64,000 nucleotides of DNA from Ochrobactrum chromiisoli (GTDB taxonomy: Bacteria; Pseudomonadota; Alphaproteobacteria; Rhizobiales; Rhizobiaceae), in assembly GCF_026241335.1 (NCBI RefSeq), contig NZ_JAPHAV010000001.1, positions 186,001 through 250,000 on the forward strand, written 5' to 3'. Below the pieces are notes generated by a model, which saw nothing but the letters and a program-made list of their open reading frames with translations, was not told where the DNA came from and searched no databases. Every line of letters begins with the position of its first letter. The first letter of the stretch is position 1. The translations under genes and the position numbers were made by a program. Of this stretch, positions 18,558-29,520 are shown one piece after another.

Positions 18558-19667
18558 ATGAGCGATCTTGAACAACTCGAACAAACGATCATGGGTGAAA
18601 TCGCTGCGGCCAGCGACGAGCCTTCGATTGAAGCGGTGCGCGTGGCTAGCCTTGGCAAAAAAGGCACGATTTCTGAAAAGCTGAAGACGCTGGGTTCGAT
18701 GACGCCGGAAGAGCGTCAGGCGCAGGGACCTGCCATCAACGGTCTGAAGAACCGCGTCACAGAAGCACTTAACGAGCGCAAAACAGAGCTGCGCAAACAA
18801 GCGATTGCTGCGCGCCTTGAGCGTGAAAAACTCGATGTGACACTTCCTGTTCGCGAAAGTGCAGTCTCGCGTGGCCGCATCCATCCAATCTCTCAGGTTG
18901 TCGATGAAATCACGGCGATTTTCGCGGATATGGGGTTTTCGATTGCCGAAGGCCCGGATATCGAGACCGACTATTATAATTTCACGGCGCTGAACTTTCC
19001 CGAAGGTCATCCGGCGCGCGAAATGCACGACACGTTCTTCTTCAATCCAGACGAGAAGGGTGAGCGCAAATTGTTGCGCACGCATACTTCGCCCGTGCAG
19101 GTGCACACGATGGAGAAGTTTGCGGCGATTCGCGATAAGGAAGGCCGCGACGAGCCGATCCGCATCGTCATTCCGGGCAAAACCTATCGCATGGATTCGG
19201 ACGCCACCCATTCGCCGATGTTCCATCAGGTCGAAGGTCTGGTCGTCGATAAATCGGCCAATGTCGCCAATATGAAATGGGTGCTGGAAGAGTTCTGCAA
19301 AGCTTTCTTCGAAGTGCCTAATGTCACGATGCGCATGCGCCCGAGCTTCTTCCCCTTCACCGAGCCATCGGTGGAAGTGGATATTCAGTGCGACCGTTCC
19401 GGCCCGCATGTGAAGTTTGGCGAAGGCAATGACTGGCTCGAAATTCTGGGCTGCGGCATGGTGCATCCGAATGTGCTGCGCGCTTCGGGCTATGATCCTG
19501 ATGTCTATCAGGGCTTTGCATGGGGCATGGGGATCGACCGTATCGCTATGCTGAAATACGGCATGCCTGATCTGCGCGCCTTCTTCGATGCTGATGTGCG
19601 CTGGCTCAACCATTACGGTTTCCGTCCACTCGATTTGCCGACGCTGTTCGGCGGTCTGAGCGCATAA
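18558..19667 (+). CDS. pheS: Phenylalanine-tRNA ligase alpha subunit
   Basis: A 369-residue class II synthetase catalytic subunit charging tRNA-Phe as an alpha2-beta2 enzyme with PheT. An N-terminal coiled coil (residues 1-90) precedes the catalytic domain. Class II motifs visible are [28 protein letters not shown] with [10 protein letters not shown], and the motif 3 region [15 protein letters not shown] (about residues 317-331). The only ribosome site is the AGGGA in the last copy of the tandem repeat. pheT follows after 20 bp. Confidence 0.97.
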   Translation: MSDLEQLEQTIMGEIAAASDEPSIEAVRVASLGKKGTISEKLKTLGSMTPEERQAQGPAINGLKNRVTEALNERKTELRKQAIAARLEREKLDVTLPVRESAVSRGRIHPISQVVDEITAIFADMGFSIAEGPDIETDYYNFTALNFPEGHPAREMHDTFFFNPDEKGERKLLRTHTSPVQVHTMEKFAAIRDKEGRDEPIRIVIPGKTYRMDSDATHSPMFHQVEGLVVDKSANVANMKWVLEEFCKAFFEVPNVTMRMRPSFFPFTEPSVEVDIQCDRSGPHVKFGEGNDWLEILGCGMVHPNVLRASGYDPDVYQGFAWGMGIDRIAMLKYGMPDLRAFFDADVRWLNHYGFRPLDLPTLFGGLSA

Positions 19668-19687
19668 AGACAGGAAGGAACAGACAC

Positions 19688-22102
19688 ATGAAATTCACAC
19701 TTTCCTGGCTCAAGGATCACCTTGACACGCAAGCAACGCTCGACCAGATCGTCGAAAAACTGACCGATATTGGTCTGGAAGTGGATGGGGTCGATGACCG
19801 CGCCGCTTTCAAAGCTTTCAAAATCGCCAAGGTGGTGAGCGCGGTTCAGCACCCGGATGCTGACAAGCTGCGCGTTCTCTCGGTTGATACGGGCGAGGGC
19901 CAGCCAGTTCAGGTCGTTTGCGGCGCACCCAATGCGCGTGCTGGTCTGGTCGGTGTTCTGGGTCGTCCGGGCGATTATGTGCCGGGCCTTGATGTTACGC
20001 TGTCGGTTGGCAAAATCCGGGGCGTTGAAAGCTTCGGCATGATGTGTTCCGAGCGCGAGCTGGAATTGTCTGACGAGCATAATGGCATTATCGATCTGCC
20101 CGAAGATGCGCCAGTTGGCACAAGCTTCGCAAGCTATCTCGGCATTGACGATCCGATTATCGAAATCGGCCTGACGCCGAACCGTGCGGATTGCACCGGC
20201 ATTCGCGGCATTGCACGCGATTTGGCAGCCGCTGGTCTTGGCACGCTCAAGAACACCCTGCCGGAAGCTGTCAAAGGCGAAGGCGAAACGCCGGTTAAGA
20301 TCATTCTTGATCAGGATGCGGAAAATCCGTTCTGCACAGGTTTTGCACTGCGCATGGTCAAGGGCGTGAAGAATGGCCCAAGCCCGAAATGGATGCAGCA
20401 GCGCCTGAAAGACATTGGCCTGCGCCCGATCAATGCGCTGGTGGACATCACCAATTATGTCACATTCGATCAAGGCCGTCCGTTGCATGTGTTTGATGCG
20501 GCCAAGGTCAAGGGCAACCTGACAGTGCGCGCGGCAAAGGATGGCGAAACCATTCTCGGTCTCGACCAGCGAGACTATAAGTTCAAGCCGGGCATGTATG
20601 TGATCGCCGATGATAACGGTCCTGAATCGATTGCCGGTATCATGGGCGGTGAGCATTCCGGCTGCGATGAAAATACTGTCGATGTGCTGATTGAGTCGGC
20701 CCTTTGGGATCCGCGCATGATTGCGCGCACGGGTCGTGAGCTGGGCATCGTCACCGATGCACGTTATCGTTTTGAGCGCGGTGTTGATCCGGAAATGATG
20801 GTTCCGGGCGCAGAACTGGCAACGAAGCTCGTGCTTGAACTGTGCGGCGGTCAGCCAACGGTTCTCGACGTGGTTGGTTATAAGGCTCCAAGCGCACGGG
20901 TGATTGATTTCCCGGTTTCGGAAGTCAAGCGCCTGACCGGTATCGACGTTTCCTATGACGCATCTTTTGACATTTTGAAGCGCCTTGGATTTGGCGTTGA
21001 AGGCGATGGCAAACTCATCAAGGCAACCGTGCCAACATGGCGCGGTGACGTGGAAGGCAAGGCCGATCTCGTTGAAGAAGTCATGCGTATTCATGGCATC
21101 AACCAGATTGCACCGCAGCCGCTGCCGGGCCTTGGCACGGTTAATGGCCGTATTCTGACGACGCTGCAAATCCGCACGCGTCTGGCACGCCGCACGCTTG
21201 CTTCGCGCGGCATGATGGAAGCTGTGACCTATTCCTTCATTTCCGAAGCACAGGCCAAAGCCTTTGGCGGAGGCAAGCCGGAATTGAAGCTGGCCAACCC
21301 GATTGCAGCCGATATGTCGGATATGCGTCCTTCGCTTTTGCCGGGCCTGCTTGCAGCCGCACAGCGCAACGCGGATCGTGGCTTTGGCGATACGGCCTTG
21401 TTTGAAGTCTCGGGCATCTATGAAGGCGACAAGCCGGAACAGCAGCGCCGTGTGGCAGGCGGTATCCGTCGCGGCACGGCTGGTGTTGAAGGCTCGGGCC
21501 GTTTCTGGTCAGGCAATGCAGCACCTGTTGGTGTGTTTGATGCGAAAGCCGATGCACTCGCAGCCCTTGAAGCAGCCGGTGCACCGGTTGACCGCATCCA
21601 GATCGAAGCCGGTGGGCCAGCATGGTTCCATCCCGGTCGTTCGGGCACGTTGAAGCTCGGCCCCAAGGTGGTTTTGGGCTATTTTGGCGAGTTCCATCCC
21701 GATACGCTGGAAGCGCTTGATGTTTCGGGCGCACTGTGCGGCTTTGAAATCTATATCGATGCGATCCCTGAGCCGAAAGCCAAGGCAACCCGCACCAAGC
21801 CAGCCTTGAACCTCTCGCAGTTCCAGAGCCTCAAGCGTGACTACGCTTTCGTGGTGGATGCAAGCGTTGAAGCAGGCAGCGTGATGAAGGCCGTTTCTTC
21901 GGCTGACAAGAAGCTGATCGTTGGCGTTCAGGTCTTTGACATCTTCACCGGCGCTTCGCTGGGTGAAGGTAAGAAGTCGATTGCGGTTGAAGTGGTGTTG
22001 CAGCCACAGGACCGCACGCTGACCGACGAAGATCTGGAAACCTTGTCAAAGCAGGTGATCGCAAGTGTCACCAAACAGACCGGCGGCGTTCTTCGCGGAT
22101 AA
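19688..22102 (+). CDS. pheT: Phenylalanine-tRNA ligase beta subunit
   Basis: An 804-residue PheT. Domains in order: an EMAP-II-like tRNA-binding domain (about residues 39-150, [20 protein letters not shown]), then the B3/B4 editing domain (about 210-390). The B5 domain (about 400-480, [15 protein letters not shown]) and the catalytic-like core ([16 protein letters not shown]) follow. The C-terminal ferredoxin-fold anticodon-binding domain (about 710-804, [19 protein letters not shown]) closes the protein. AGGAAGGA stands before the ATG. The gene ends at a bidirectional terminator shared with the TetR gene. Confidence 0.97.
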   Translation: MKFTLSWLKDHLDTQATLDQIVEKLTDIGLEVDGVDDRAAFKAFKIAKVVSAVQHPDADKLRVLSVDTGEGQPVQVVCGAPNARAGLVGVLGRPGDYVPGLDVTLSVGKIRGVESFGMMCSERELELSDEHNGIIDLPEDAPVGTSFASYLGIDDPIIEIGLTPNRADCTGIRGIARDLAAAGLGTLKNTLPEAVKGEGETPVKIILDQDAENPFCTGFALRMVKGVKNGPSPKWMQQRLKDIGLRPINALVDITNYVTFDQGRPLHVFDAAKVKGNLTVRAAKDGETILGLDQRDYKFKPGMYVIADDNGPESIAGIMGGEHSGCDENTVDVLIESALWDPRMIARTGRELGIVTDARYRFERGVDPEMMVPGAELATKLVLELCGGQPTVLDVVGYKAPSARVIDFPVSEVKRLTGIDVSYDASFDILKRLGFGVEGDGKLIKATVPTWRGDVEGKADLVEEVMRIHGINQIAPQPLPGLGTVNGRILTTLQIRTRLARRTLASRGMMEAVTYSFISEAQAKAFGGGKPELKLANPIAADMSDMRPSLLPGLLAAAQRNADRGFGDTALFEVSGIYEGDKPEQQRRVAGGIRRGTAGVEGSGRFWSGNAAPVGVFDAKADALAALEAAGAPVDRIQIEAGGPAWFHPGRSGTLKLGPKVVLGYFGEFHPDTLEALDVSGALCGFEIYIDAIPEPKAKATRTKPALNLSQFQSLKRDYAFVVDASVEAGSVMKAVSSADKKLIVGVQVFDIFTGASLGEGKKSIAVEVVLQPQDRTLTDEDLETLSKQVIASVTKQTGGVLRG

Positions 22103-22112
22103 GCATAAAATA

Positions 22113-22139
22113 AAAAGCCCGGCTTCAAGCCGGGCTTTT
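22113..22139. terminator. Bidirectional terminator between pheT and the TetR gene
   Basis: Arms AAGCCCGGC and GCCGGGCTT around TTCAA, with A before and T after the stem. Confidence 0.85.
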
Positions 22140-22142
22140 GCT

Positions 22143-22763
22143 TTAAACCGGTTCATGCTTTTGGGCGGCGTGCCGTATAGGCATGGCGAGCATTGCCATA
22201 TCGATGATCTTTTGAACGGCGGCGCGCGAATTGCCATCGCGTGCTTCAAAGGAAATGCTTTGCTGGATCATGTGATAAAATTCGCTCATTTGCGTCAGGT
22301 CAGTGCTTGCAGGCAGATCTTTATCGGCAACAGCGCGTTCAAGGCGATGGGACAGCCGCTCATGATTGCTATGGCGCACAGCTTTCAGAAATTCCTTTAC
22401 CGGCACGTTTTCCGGCTTGCACTGGATGGAACTGACACTGATCATGCAGCCGCCAGCCGGACATTCAAAGGCGCTGTCAGCGCTCAATTCCAGCCATTGC
22501 CGCATACCATCCTGAATGGTTGACGCGTTTTCAAGCGCCTCAAAAGGGGCGGCACCAATGGTACGGCGATAATAGTCCACAGCTTCGCGAAACGCCTGCT
22601 CCTTGTTGCCAAAGGCCGCGTAAAAGCTCGGCGGCGTGATGCCTATCGCGGCTGTGAAGTCGTTGATCTGGGCACATTCATAACCTTTGCTCCAGAAAAC
22701 CTTCATGACTTTTTCCAATGCAGCATCGCGGTCGAAGCTGCGTGGACGCCCTCGCGGAACCAT
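22143..22763 (-). CDS. TetR-family transcriptional regulator
   Basis: A 206-residue regulator. The N-terminal helix-turn-helix is plain: RSFDRDAALEKVMKVFWSKGYECAQINDFTAAIGITPPSFYAAFGNKEQAF (about residues 8-58). The C-terminal ligand-binding region contains PAGGCMISVSS, as in the AcrR-like branch with a conserved cysteine. GGGAG precedes the ATG. It is divergent from the MFS transporter 101 bp away, so it very probably represses that gene and itself through the ACCRACTAT sites between them. Confidence 0.92.
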   Translation of the reverse strand: MVPRGRPRSFDRDAALEKVMKVFWSKGYECAQINDFTAAIGITPPSFYAAFGNKEQAFREAVDYYRRTIGAAPFEALENASTIQDGMRQWLELSADSAFECPAGGCMISVSSIQCKPENVPVKEFLKAVRHSNHERLSHRLERAVADKDLPASTDLTQMSEFYHMIQQSISFEARDGNSRAAVQKIIDMAMLAMPIRHAAQKHEPV

Positions 22764-22777
22764 TTTTCTCCCTTTCT

Positions 22778-22846
22778 ATAGTTGGTTATATATAATTCCC
22801 TTGACGCGCCGTAGCAAGGCGTTATGCATTATGTAGTACCGACTAT
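22778..22846. promoter_or_regulatory. Divergent promoter region with paired TetR-type operator candidates
   Basis: Two inverted copies of ACCRACTAT face each other: ATAGTTGGT at 22778-22786 (reverse complement ACCAACTAT) and ACCGACTAT at 22838-22846. The second sits in a TAGT-ACCG-ACTA palindrome. A TTGACG at 22801 followed by TATGCA at 22823 is a possible promoter for the transporter, placed between the two sites. Confidence 0.55.
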
Positions 22847-22864
22847 ATAAATAGGATTCGTCCC

Positions 22865-24076
22865 ATGAACGAAGTGTGTGATTCTGCCCTTGCGGCGGAA
22901 GGGGTTTCTACGTCCTCAAATCAGGCGCGCGCCATTCCTCTGGTGGTCTATTGCTTGACGCTGGGCATTTTTGCGCTGACAACGTCCGAACTGATGATTT
23001 CGGGCATGATGCCCGCCCTTCAGCAAGCCTTCGGACGTTCCATCTCCGATATCGGCAACTTGATTTCAGTCTATGCTCTGGGCATGACGATTGGCGGTCC
23101 ACTGGTGACGGTGCTGTTTTTAGCGCTGAAAATCGAGAACAAGCGTGGTCTGCTGTTCCTTTTGATTTTTTACGCTGTGGCGCAAAGTATTGCTGCTTTA
23201 ACAAGTAATTTTCATGTGATGCTGGTGGCGCGTGTTCTCACCGGCATGGCGGCGGCGACCAGTTTCGGTCTGATGCTGGCAATCACCGCGAAGCTGGTGG
23301 TGCCTGAACTGCGCGGTCGTGCATCCTCGCTGGTCTTTGCGGGGCTGATGCTTTGCACGGTTTTGGGCGTGCCGCTCGCAACCGCCATCACCAACAGCTT
23401 TGGCTGGCGGGCCAGTTTCTGGGCGATTGTGGTGCTGGTTTTGTTCTGTGCGCTGGTGATTGCGCTCAAAATTGAAGCGAGGCCAGACAATGCCGAGGTC
23501 AACTTACGCTCCGAACTCAACGAAATGCGCAAGCCGAAACTCTGGGGCGCTTATGCAACCAGCGCGCTGGTGATTGGCGCATCATTTTCGGTCTATAGCT
23601 ACCTGTCGCCGATCACGGCGCAGCTTGCAGGCTTTGAGGAAGCGCAATTGCCACTCCTGCTGGCGGTCTACGGCGCGGCCAATATTATCGGCAATTATGT
23701 CATCGGGCGCTTTGCGGACCGCCATACGATTGCAACTATTTTCATTGGCATTCTGATCATGCTGGCTGCGATGGTGATCTTTGCACTGTTTGCCGAGCTG
23801 AAATTTGCCACGGTGCTGGCAATTGTCATGATTGGTCTGACGGGTATTGCGCTCAATCCGGCTTTCATTGCCCGTGTGATGCGAATCGCGCATCCGGGTG
23901 CACTGGTCAATGCCATGCATGCATCGGTCATCAATATCGGACTGGCGCTTGGCCCATGGGCGGGTGGCTTTGCACTGTCGTCAGGTTACAGCCTGTATGC
24001 GCCGCTTTGGGTAGGCGTAATCATGACGCTTCTTGGCCTGTTAACCCTTGCACCGCGTGCGCTGCGGAAGATGTAA
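22865..24076 (+). CDS. MFS transporter, drug/arabinose-efflux type
   Basis: A 403-residue major facilitator with twelve predicted membrane segments, resembling the DHA1 AraJ/YdhP efflux branch. The first helix carries [22 protein letters not shown] motif-A-like loop is altered to [10 protein letters not shown], and motif C appears around ALVFAG-type residues 155-175 ([23 protein letters not shown]). It likely exports a toxic small molecule or sugar; the substrate is unknown. It is divergent from the TetR gene, which suggests substrate-induced expression. The ATG at 22865 follows AATAGGATTCGTCCC. Confidence 0.9.
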   Translation: MNEVCDSALAAEGVSTSSNQARAIPLVVYCLTLGIFALTTSELMISGMMPALQQAFGRSISDIGNLISVYALGMTIGGPLVTVLFLALKIENKRGLLFLLIFYAVAQSIAALTSNFHVMLVARVLTGMAAATSFGLMLAITAKLVVPELRGRASSLVFAGLMLCTVLGVPLATAITNSFGWRASFWAIVVLVLFCALVIALKIEARPDNAEVNLRSELNEMRKPKLWGAYATSALVIGASFSVYSYLSPITAQLAGFEEAQLPLLLAVYGAANIIGNYVIGRFADRHTIATIFIGILIMLAAMVIFALFAELKFATVLAIVMIGLTGIALNPAFIARVMRIAHPGALVNAMHASVINIGLALGPWAGGFALSSGYSLYAPLWVGVIMTLLGLLTLAPRALRKM

Positions 24077-24099
24077 GCGTATTTTTTATATGGAAAATA

Positions 24100-24128
24100 A
24101 AGGACTCTGCTATTTGCAGGGTCTTTTT
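24100..24128 (+). terminator. Intrinsic terminator after the MFS gene
   Basis: Arms GACTCTGC and GCAGGGTC (one G-T pair) around TATTT, followed by five T. Confidence 0.75.
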
Positions 24129-24159
24129 ATTATGTCATTTTTTAAGTCAGGAGATTTCA

Positions 24160-25782
24160 TTGAAACATTTGCGTCATTCCTGTCTAGAACCAAACGCGCA
24201 AGAGGAACTTTTCATAAAGATCATTTTGAATGATCCGCTTTTGAGAGATGCCTTGCATCGAGCTCGTGACTTGAAATTACCCGATTGTTGGATCGTGTCG
24301 GGAGCACTTTATAATACGGTATGGAATGCATTGACGGAGCGGTCGTCGGGATATGGCATCAAAGATATCGATATAGCCTATTTTGATGCCGGTGATTGTT
24401 CATGGGGAGCTGAGAGTGAGTTTATCGATAGAGGTGCCATACGATTCGAAGATTTTCCTCTGCCCGTAGAAATACGGAACCAGGCTCGGGTTCATTTGTG
24501 GTTTGAGCAACATTTTGGCCAGCCTTATGAACCGCTTTATTCCGCTACGCAATCAATCGAACGATATCCCGCAATTGCACAATGTGTGGGCGCAAGGCTT
24601 GAAACAGACGGAACGGTATGTGTTCACGCGCCTTTCGGTCTCAAAGACATTTTTTCATTCCTCTTACGCCCCAATCGTGTCATCGATAACCGCAATACAT
24701 ACAATGTTAAAGCTCAACGCGCGCTTGAGTACTGGCCGGAACTGGTTGTCGAACCATGGGGGATACGAGCGATGAACTTCAAAGAGAGGAATAGCATGTT
24801 TCGTTGGGGTATTCTTTCCACCGCTAAGATTGGCGTCACACAGGTTATTCCGGCACTTTGTGTATCTGACAATGGTGTTGTTCATGCAATCGCCAGCCGC
24901 GATCTGGCGCGTGCCCGCGCTGTGGCGGACCGTTTTGGGGCACCGCTGGCCTTCGGTTCCTATGAAGAGTTGTTGGCAAGCGATGAAGTGGATGGCGTTT
25001 ATATCCCGTTGCCTACCTCGCAGCACATCGAATGGACACTCAAAGCTGCGCAGGCTGGCAAACACGTGCTTTGCGAAAAGCCGATTGCGCTGAAAGCCGA
25101 CGACATTGATCAGCTGATTGCAGCCCGCAACAAGCACAAAGTGACAATAGCCGAAGCCTTCATGGTTTATTACCATCCACAATGGATCAAGTTGCGTCAT
25201 CTTCTCACAGACGGCGCGATTGGCACGCTGCGCCATGTCCAGGGAGCTTTTAGCTATTTCAACAATGATCCGACCAATATGCGCAATCAGCCGGAACTGG
25301 GCGGCGGTGTGCTGCCGGATATTGGTGTTTATCCAACCGTTGTGACGCGCATGGTGACAGAGAAAGAGCCGCTCTCGGTTCAGGCGACGGTCGAGTTCGA
25401 TCCGAAGTTTGGTACGGATCGTTATGCCAATGTGTCGGCACGCTTTGATGGTTTTGATCTAAGCTTTTATGTTGCCACGCAGCTTGCCGGTCGTCAGACC
25501 ATGGTTTTTCACGGTGACAAAGGCTTTATCGAAGTGCATGCGCCCTTCAACACCGGCAAATATGGTCATGGCCGCATCACACTTCATAATGCCGGGCATA
25601 CGGAGGCGACAGAATGGTCATTTTCCGATATAAATCACTATCAGCTTCAGGCCGAAAACTTTGTGCGTGCCACGAAAGGGGAAAGCGTGATGCTGTTTTC
25701 TCTGGAAAACTCGAAGGCTAATCAGAAATTTATCGATGCAATATATCGCGCTGGTAAAAGCGACGGCTTTGTGAACGTCTGA
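24160..25782 (+). CDS. Nucleotidyltransferase-like domain joined in frame to a Gfo/Idh/MocA oxidoreductase
   Basis: One open frame of 540 codons. Residues 1-204 match the DUF925/NTP_transf_6 nucleotidyltransferase-like family ([16 protein letters not shown], then [62 protein letters not shown]). From about residue 213 it is a complete Gfo/Idh/MocA NAD(P)-dependent oxidoreductase ([20 protein letters not shown], then CEKPIAL and [12 protein letters not shown]). The start is a TTG at 24160 with AGGAG 6 bases upstream; no in-frame ATG precedes the domain. No stop separates the halves, but an internal ribosome site and ATG at 24796 could make the oxidoreductase alone. The first half is AT-richer (52 G+C in 24361-24480), suggesting acquisition by transfer. 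Confidence 0.8.
   Translation: MKHLRHSCLEPNAQEELFIKIILNDPLLRDALHRARDLKLPDCWIVSGALYNTVWNALTERSSGYGIKDIDIAYFDAGDCSWGAESEFIDRGAIRFEDFPLPVEIRNQARVHLWFEQHFGQPYEPLYSATQSIERYPAIAQCVGARLETDGTVCVHAPFGLKDIFSFLLRPNRVIDNRNTYNVKAQRALEYWPELVVEPWGIRAMNFKERNSMFRWGILSTAKIGVTQVIPALCVSDNGVVHAIASRDLARARAVADRFGAPLAFGSYEELLASDEVDGVYIPLPTSQHIEWTLKAAQAGKHVLCEKPIALKADDIDQLIAARNKHKVTIAEAFMVYYHPQWIKLRHLLTDGAIGTLRHVQGAFSYFNNDPTNMRNQPELGGGVLPDIGVYPTVVTRMVTEKEPLSVQATVEFDPKFGTDRYANVSARFDGFDLSFYVATQLAGRQTMVFHGDKGFIEVHAPFNTGKYGHGRITLHNAGHTEATEWSFSDINHYQLQAENFVRATKGESVMLFSLENSKANQKFIDAIYRAGKSDGFVNV
24783..24798 (+). promoter_or_regulatory. Internal ribosome site and ATG for the stand-alone oxidoreductase
   Basis: AGAGAGGA stands 5 bases before ATG 24796, which begins [13 protein letters not shown], the normal N-terminus of a Gfo/Idh/MocA enzyme. 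From here the product would be 328 residues, the normal family length. Confidence 0.7.
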
Positions 25783-25839
25783 TTTGTGTGACTGGAACAA
25801 TTGTCAGGAAGAAATCTTTCTTTGTCAGGCCGCTTGTGA

Positions 25840-25868
25840 CTTGCAGTGAAAAAGACCCTTTCTTATAT
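25840..25868 (+). promoter_or_regulatory. RpoH (sigma-32) type heat-shock promoter of dnaK
   Basis: CTTG at 25840-25843 and CTTATAT at 25862-25868, 18 bases apart, match the alphaproteobacterial RpoH consensus (CTTG, 17-18 bases, CYTATNT). I see no CIRCE inverted repeat, so HrcA control is not indicated here. Confidence 0.8.
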
Positions 25869-26014
25869 ACGCCTCACACAGGCTTTGATAAAAGGCGGGC
25901 GGCTTGAAAAACACTTCCCGACATCACACCTTGAAGCAGGCATTGTGAAATTGATAGGAACCGCTCATGGAACGCTCGGTAGAGGTTTTGGCGGTTTGCT
26001 GAATGGAGAGAAAT

Positions 26015-27925
26015 ATGGCTAAAGTTATTGGTATCGATCTGGGAACGACCAACTCCTGCGTCGCCGTCATGGACGGAAAAAGCGCGAAGGTCATTGAAAA
26101 TGCCGAAGGTGCGCGCACCACGCCTTCGATTATCGCTTTCAGCGATAGTGACGAACGCCTCGCTGGTCAGCCTGCGAAGCGTCAGGCGGTCACGAACCCT
26201 GAAGGTACTCTGTTTGCCGTAAAGCGCCTGATTGGCCGCCGCTTTGATGACCCAATGGTCACCAAGGACAAGGATCTTGTGCCTTACAAGATCGTCAAGG
26301 GCGACAATGGCGATGCCTGGGTTGAAGTTCACGGCAAGAAATATTCCCCATCGCAGGTTTCCGCGATGATCCTTCAGAAGATGAAGGAAACCGCTGAATC
26401 TTACCTCGGTGAAACTGTTACGCAGGCCGTTATCACGGTTCCGGCTTACTTCAACGATGCGCAGCGTCAGGCAACCAAGGATGCCGGCAAGATCGCTGGT
26501 CTTGAAGTTCTGCGTATCATCAACGAACCAACCGCTGCAGCTCTCGCCTATGGTCTCGACAAGAGCGAAGGCAAGACGATTGCTGTTTACGATCTTGGTG
26601 GTGGTACGTTCGACGTGTCGGTTCTCGAAATCGGCGACGGCGTATTTGAAGTGAAGTCCACCAATGGTGATACCTTCCTCGGTGGTGAAGACTTTGACAT
26701 GCGTCTGGTCGAATACCTCGTTGCTGAGTTCAAGAAGGAAAGCGGCATCGATCTGAAGAACGACAAGCTTGCTCTGCAGCGCCTGAAGGAAGCTGCTGAA
26801 AAGGCAAAGATCGAACTTTCGTCGGCACAGCAGACCGAAATCAACCTGCCGTTCATCACCGCTGACCAGACTGGTCCGAAGCACCTTGCCATCAAGCTTT
26901 CGCGTTCGAAGTTCGAAAGCCTGGTTGATGATCTCGTGCAGCGCACGGTCGAGCCATGCAAGGCAGCGCTCAAGGATGCAGGCCTCAAGGCTGGCGACAT
27001 TGATGAAGTGGTTCTGGTTGGCGGTATGACCCGTATGCCGAAGATCCAGGAAGTCGTGAAGCAGTTCTTCGGTAAGGAACCGCACAAGGGCGTGAACCCG
27101 GACGAAGTTGTTGCCATGGGTGCAGCCATTCAGGGCGGCGTTCTGCAGGGCGACGTCAAGGACGTTCTGCTGCTCGACGTAACTCCGCTTTCGCTCGGCA
27201 TTGAAACGCTCGGTGGCGTGTTCACACGCTTGATCGAACGCAACACCACGATCCCGACCAAGAAGTCGCAGACTTTCTCGACCGCTGAAGACAATCAGTC
27301 GGCTGTGACGATCCGCGTCTTCCAGGGCGAACGAGAAATGGCTGCCGACAACAAGATTCTCGGCCAGTTCGACCTCGTTGGCATTCCTCCGGCACCACGC
27401 GGCGTTCCGCAGATCGAAGTCACCTTCGATATCGACGCCAACGGTATTGTGAACGTGTCTGCCAAGGATAAGGGCACCGGCAAGGAACACCAGATCCGCA
27501 TTCAGGCATCGGGTGGTCTTTCGGACGCCGACATCGAAAAGATGGTCAAGGACGCGGAAGCAAACGCGGAAGCTGACAAGCAGCGTCGCGATGCTGTTGA
27601 AGCCAAGAACCAGGGTGAAAGCCTCGTTCATTCGTCTGAAAAGTCACTGAAGGAATATGGTGACAAGGTTTCGGCAGAAGACAAGCAGGCAATCGAAAGC
27701 GCAATTGCAGCGCTGAAGACCGCGCTTGAAGGCGACAATGCTGAAGATATCAAGGCGAAGACCCAGACTCTTGCCGAAGCTTCGATGAAGCTTGGTCAGG
27801 CCATGTACGAAGCAGCACAGGCTGCGGAAGAAGGTGGTGCTGCCGGTGCTGAGCAGGCTTCTTCAAACGACGATGTCGTTGACGCCGATTATGAAGAAAT
27901 CGACGACGACAAGAAAAAGTCGTAA
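26015..27925 (+). CDS. dnaK: Chaperone DnaK (Hsp70)
   Basis: A 636-residue Hsp70. The ATPase domain opens with [20 protein letters not shown] and continues with [17 protein letters not shown] and [17 protein letters not shown]. The interdomain linker is in [16 protein letters not shown]. The substrate domain and helical lid fill the remainder, and the protein ends in an acidic EIDDDKKKS tail. GGAGAG lies 5 bases before ATG 26015, which is preferred over the in-frame ATG at 26003. It folds nascent and stressed proteins with DnaJ and GrpE. Transcription is from the RpoH-type promoter; dnaJ follows after 179 bp and a terminator. Confidence 0.98.
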   Translation: MAKVIGIDLGTTNSCVAVMDGKSAKVIENAEGARTTPSIIAFSDSDERLAGQPAKRQAVTNPEGTLFAVKRLIGRRFDDPMVTKDKDLVPYKIVKGDNGDAWVEVHGKKYSPSQVSAMILQKMKETAESYLGETVTQAVITVPAYFNDAQRQATKDAGKIAGLEVLRIINEPTAAALAYGLDKSEGKTIAVYDLGGGTFDVSVLEIGDGVFEVKSTNGDTFLGGEDFDMRLVEYLVAEFKKESGIDLKNDKLALQRLKEAAEKAKIELSSAQQTEINLPFITADQTGPKHLAIKLSRSKFESLVDDLVQRTVEPCKAALKDAGLKAGDIDEVVLVGGMTRMPKIQEVVKQFFGKEPHKGVNPDEVVAMGAAIQGGVLQGDVKDVLLLDVTPLSLGIETLGGVFTRLIERNTTIPTKKSQTFSTAEDNQSAVTIRVFQGEREMAADNKILGQFDLVGIPPAPRGVPQIEVTFDIDANGIVNVSAKDKGTGKEHQIRIQASGGLSDADIEKMVKDAEANAEADKQRRDAVEAKNQGESLVHSSEKSLKEYGDKVSAEDKQAIESAIAALKTALEGDNAEDIKAKTQTLAEASMKLGQAMYEAAQAAEEGGAAGAEQASSNDDVVDADYEEIDDDKKKS

Positions 27926-27945
27926 GCCTTGTCCGTAAACGCTCA

Positions 27946-27970
27946 AGCCCGGGTCATTCCCGGGCTTTTG
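27946..27970 (+). terminator. Terminator between dnaK and dnaJ
   Basis: Arms AGCCCGGG and CCCGGGCT around TCATT, followed by TTTT. It probably lowers dnaJ expression relative to dnaK. Confidence 0.8.
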
Positions 27971-28104
27971 CGGCCTTTCGGGACGGTTGCACCGGACGGA
28001 CAAAATTGACAACAGTCCAGCAGATCCGCTTTGAGCGATCTGCGCCAAATGGGACCGTGGAGCCGCATTTCTTGCGCTCGCTCCTGCCGTCGGGATAACG
28101 AACG

Positions 28105-29241
28105 ATGAAGATCGATTATTACGAAGCTCTGGGTGTGGAGCGAACAGCAGACGATAAGGTGCTCAAAAGCGCTTTTCGCAAGCTGGCTATGGAATATCAT
28201 CCGGATCGCAATCCGAATAATCCGGATGCTGAACGCAAGTTCAAGGAAATCGGCGAAGCCTATGAAACGCTCAAAGATCCGCAGAAGCGTGCAGCCTATG
28301 ACCGTTACGGTCATGCAGCCTTTGAAAATGGCGGTATGGGCAATGGTTTTGGCGGTGGCGGCTTTGGTGGCGCTGGTGGTTTCTCCGATATTTTCGAAGA
28401 TATTTTTGGCGAGATGATGGGTGGCGGTCGCCGCCGCTCCAATGGCGGCCGCGAACGTGGTGCCGATCTTCGCTACAATATGGAAGTCAGCCTGGAAGAA
28501 GCCTATTCCGGCAAGGCCGCACAGATTCGTGTGCCGACTTCCATTACCTGTGATGAATGTTCCGGCTCTGGCGCCAAGGCTGGCTCACAGCCGACCACCT
28601 GTAGCATGTGCTCCGGCTCTGGCCGTGTGCGCGCATCGCAGGGCTTCTTCTCGGTTGAACGCACCTGCCCAACCTGTAATGGTCGTGGCCAGATCATCAA
28701 GGACCCATGCGGCAAGTGTCACGGTCAGGGCCGTGTGACGCAGGAGCGCTCACTTTCGGTCAATATTCCGGCAGGCATTGAAGACGGAACGCGCATTCGT
28801 CTGGCGGGAGAAGGTGAAGCGGGAACGCGCGGCGGACCGTCGGGCGATCTTTATATTTTCCTGTCAGTCAAACCGCATGAATTCTTCCAGCGCGATGGTG
28901 CCGATCTTTATTGCAAAGTGCCAATCTCAATGACCACGGCTGCTCTTGGCGGTGACTTTGAGGTTTCCACGCTGGATGGCACACAAACACGCGTGAAAGT
29001 GCCGGAAGGCACACAGAACGCCAAGCAATTCCGCCTCAAGGGCAAGGGCATGCCGGTTCTGCGCCAGCAGGCCGTGGGTGATCTTTATATCCAGATCGAC
29101 ATTGAGACGCCGCAGAATCTGTCCAAGCGGCAGCGCGAGCTGCTTGAGGAGTTTGAACAGCTCTCATCCAAAGAGAATAGCCCCAAATCGTCAGGCTTCT
29201 TCTCGCGGATGAAGGAGTTTTTCGAAGGTATAGGTGAGTAA
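28105..29241 (+). CDS. dnaJ: Chaperone DnaJ (Hsp40)
   Basis: A 378-residue type I Hsp40. The J domain (residues 1-70) carries the HPD tripeptide in [10 protein letters not shown] glycine/phenylalanine region (about 75-110) follows. Four zinc-binding CxxCxGxG repeats come next: [24 protein letters not shown] and CGKCHGQG (about residues 150-210). C-terminal substrate-binding domains complete it. It stimulates DnaK ATPase and delivers clients. The spacing and terminator after dnaK suggest partial read-through from the heat-shock promoter. Confidence 0.98.
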   Translation: MKIDYYEALGVERTADDKVLKSAFRKLAMEYHPDRNPNNPDAERKFKEIGEAYETLKDPQKRAAYDRYGHAAFENGGMGNGFGGGGFGGAGGFSDIFEDIFGEMMGGGRRRSNGGRERGADLRYNMEVSLEEAYSGKAAQIRVPTSITCDECSGSGAKAGSQPTTCSMCSGSGRVRASQGFFSVERTCPTCNGRGQIIKDPCGKCHGQGRVTQERSLSVNIPAGIEDGTRIRLAGEGEAGTRGGPSGDLYIFLSVKPHEFFQRDGADLYCKVPISMTTAALGGDFEVSTLDGTQTRVKVPEGTQNAKQFRLKGKGMPVLRQQAVGDLYIQIDIETPQNLSKRQRELLEEFEQLSSKENSPKSSGFFSRMKEFFEGIGE

Positions 29242-29247
29242 AAAAAA

Positions 29248-29272
29248 GGGAGCCGAATGGCTCCCTTTTTTT
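29248..29272 (+). terminator. Intrinsic terminator after dnaJ
   Basis: GGGAGCC and GGCTCCC around GAAT, followed by seven T and preceded by a run of A. Confidence 0.9.
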
Positions 29273-29520
29273 ACGCCTCGCCCTGATCCTGTCCTGCTTA
29301 AATAATTTAAGAGGGTAGTCTGGCCGCAAATAGGATGATCTCTGCGGTCTTTTAACCGTATAAACGCACTATAACGGCTAAAAGTATTGCCGTTTGGCAT
29401 TTTGGCCGCACAAATGACACTCTGCTCGTTGAAAATGCCGCATCGCGCTTTCCAAAAATAAGTTTTGATTTTCGGGCCGATACGGTAACTTGTCTGATAA
29501 CGACAGTGGGAGCAATTGGA

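Noticed and set aside
18180..19613. Minus-strand 477-codon ORF through the repeats and pheS
   Set aside because: It lies antisense to pheS, has no ribosome site, and its repetitive peptide only reflects the 44-bp DNA repeat read in rotating frames.
19613..21169. Minus-strand 518-codon ORF opposite pheT
   Set aside because: Entirely antisense to a conserved gene, with no family similarity.
24133..24233. ATG 24133 as start of the nucleotidyltransferase-like gene
   Set aside because: It is in another frame, and that frame stops at 24233; the conserved domain needs the TTG at 24160.
25801..25836. Direct repeat TTGTCAGG with an AAGAAATCTTTCTT palindrome before dnaK as a CIRCE-like operator
   Set aside because: The arms do not match CIRCE and the spacing is wrong; probably chance.
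25874..27631. Minus-strand 585-codon ORF opposite dnaK
   Set aside because: A shadow caused by dnaK codon bias, as often seen opposite hsp70 genes; it has no recognisable domains.
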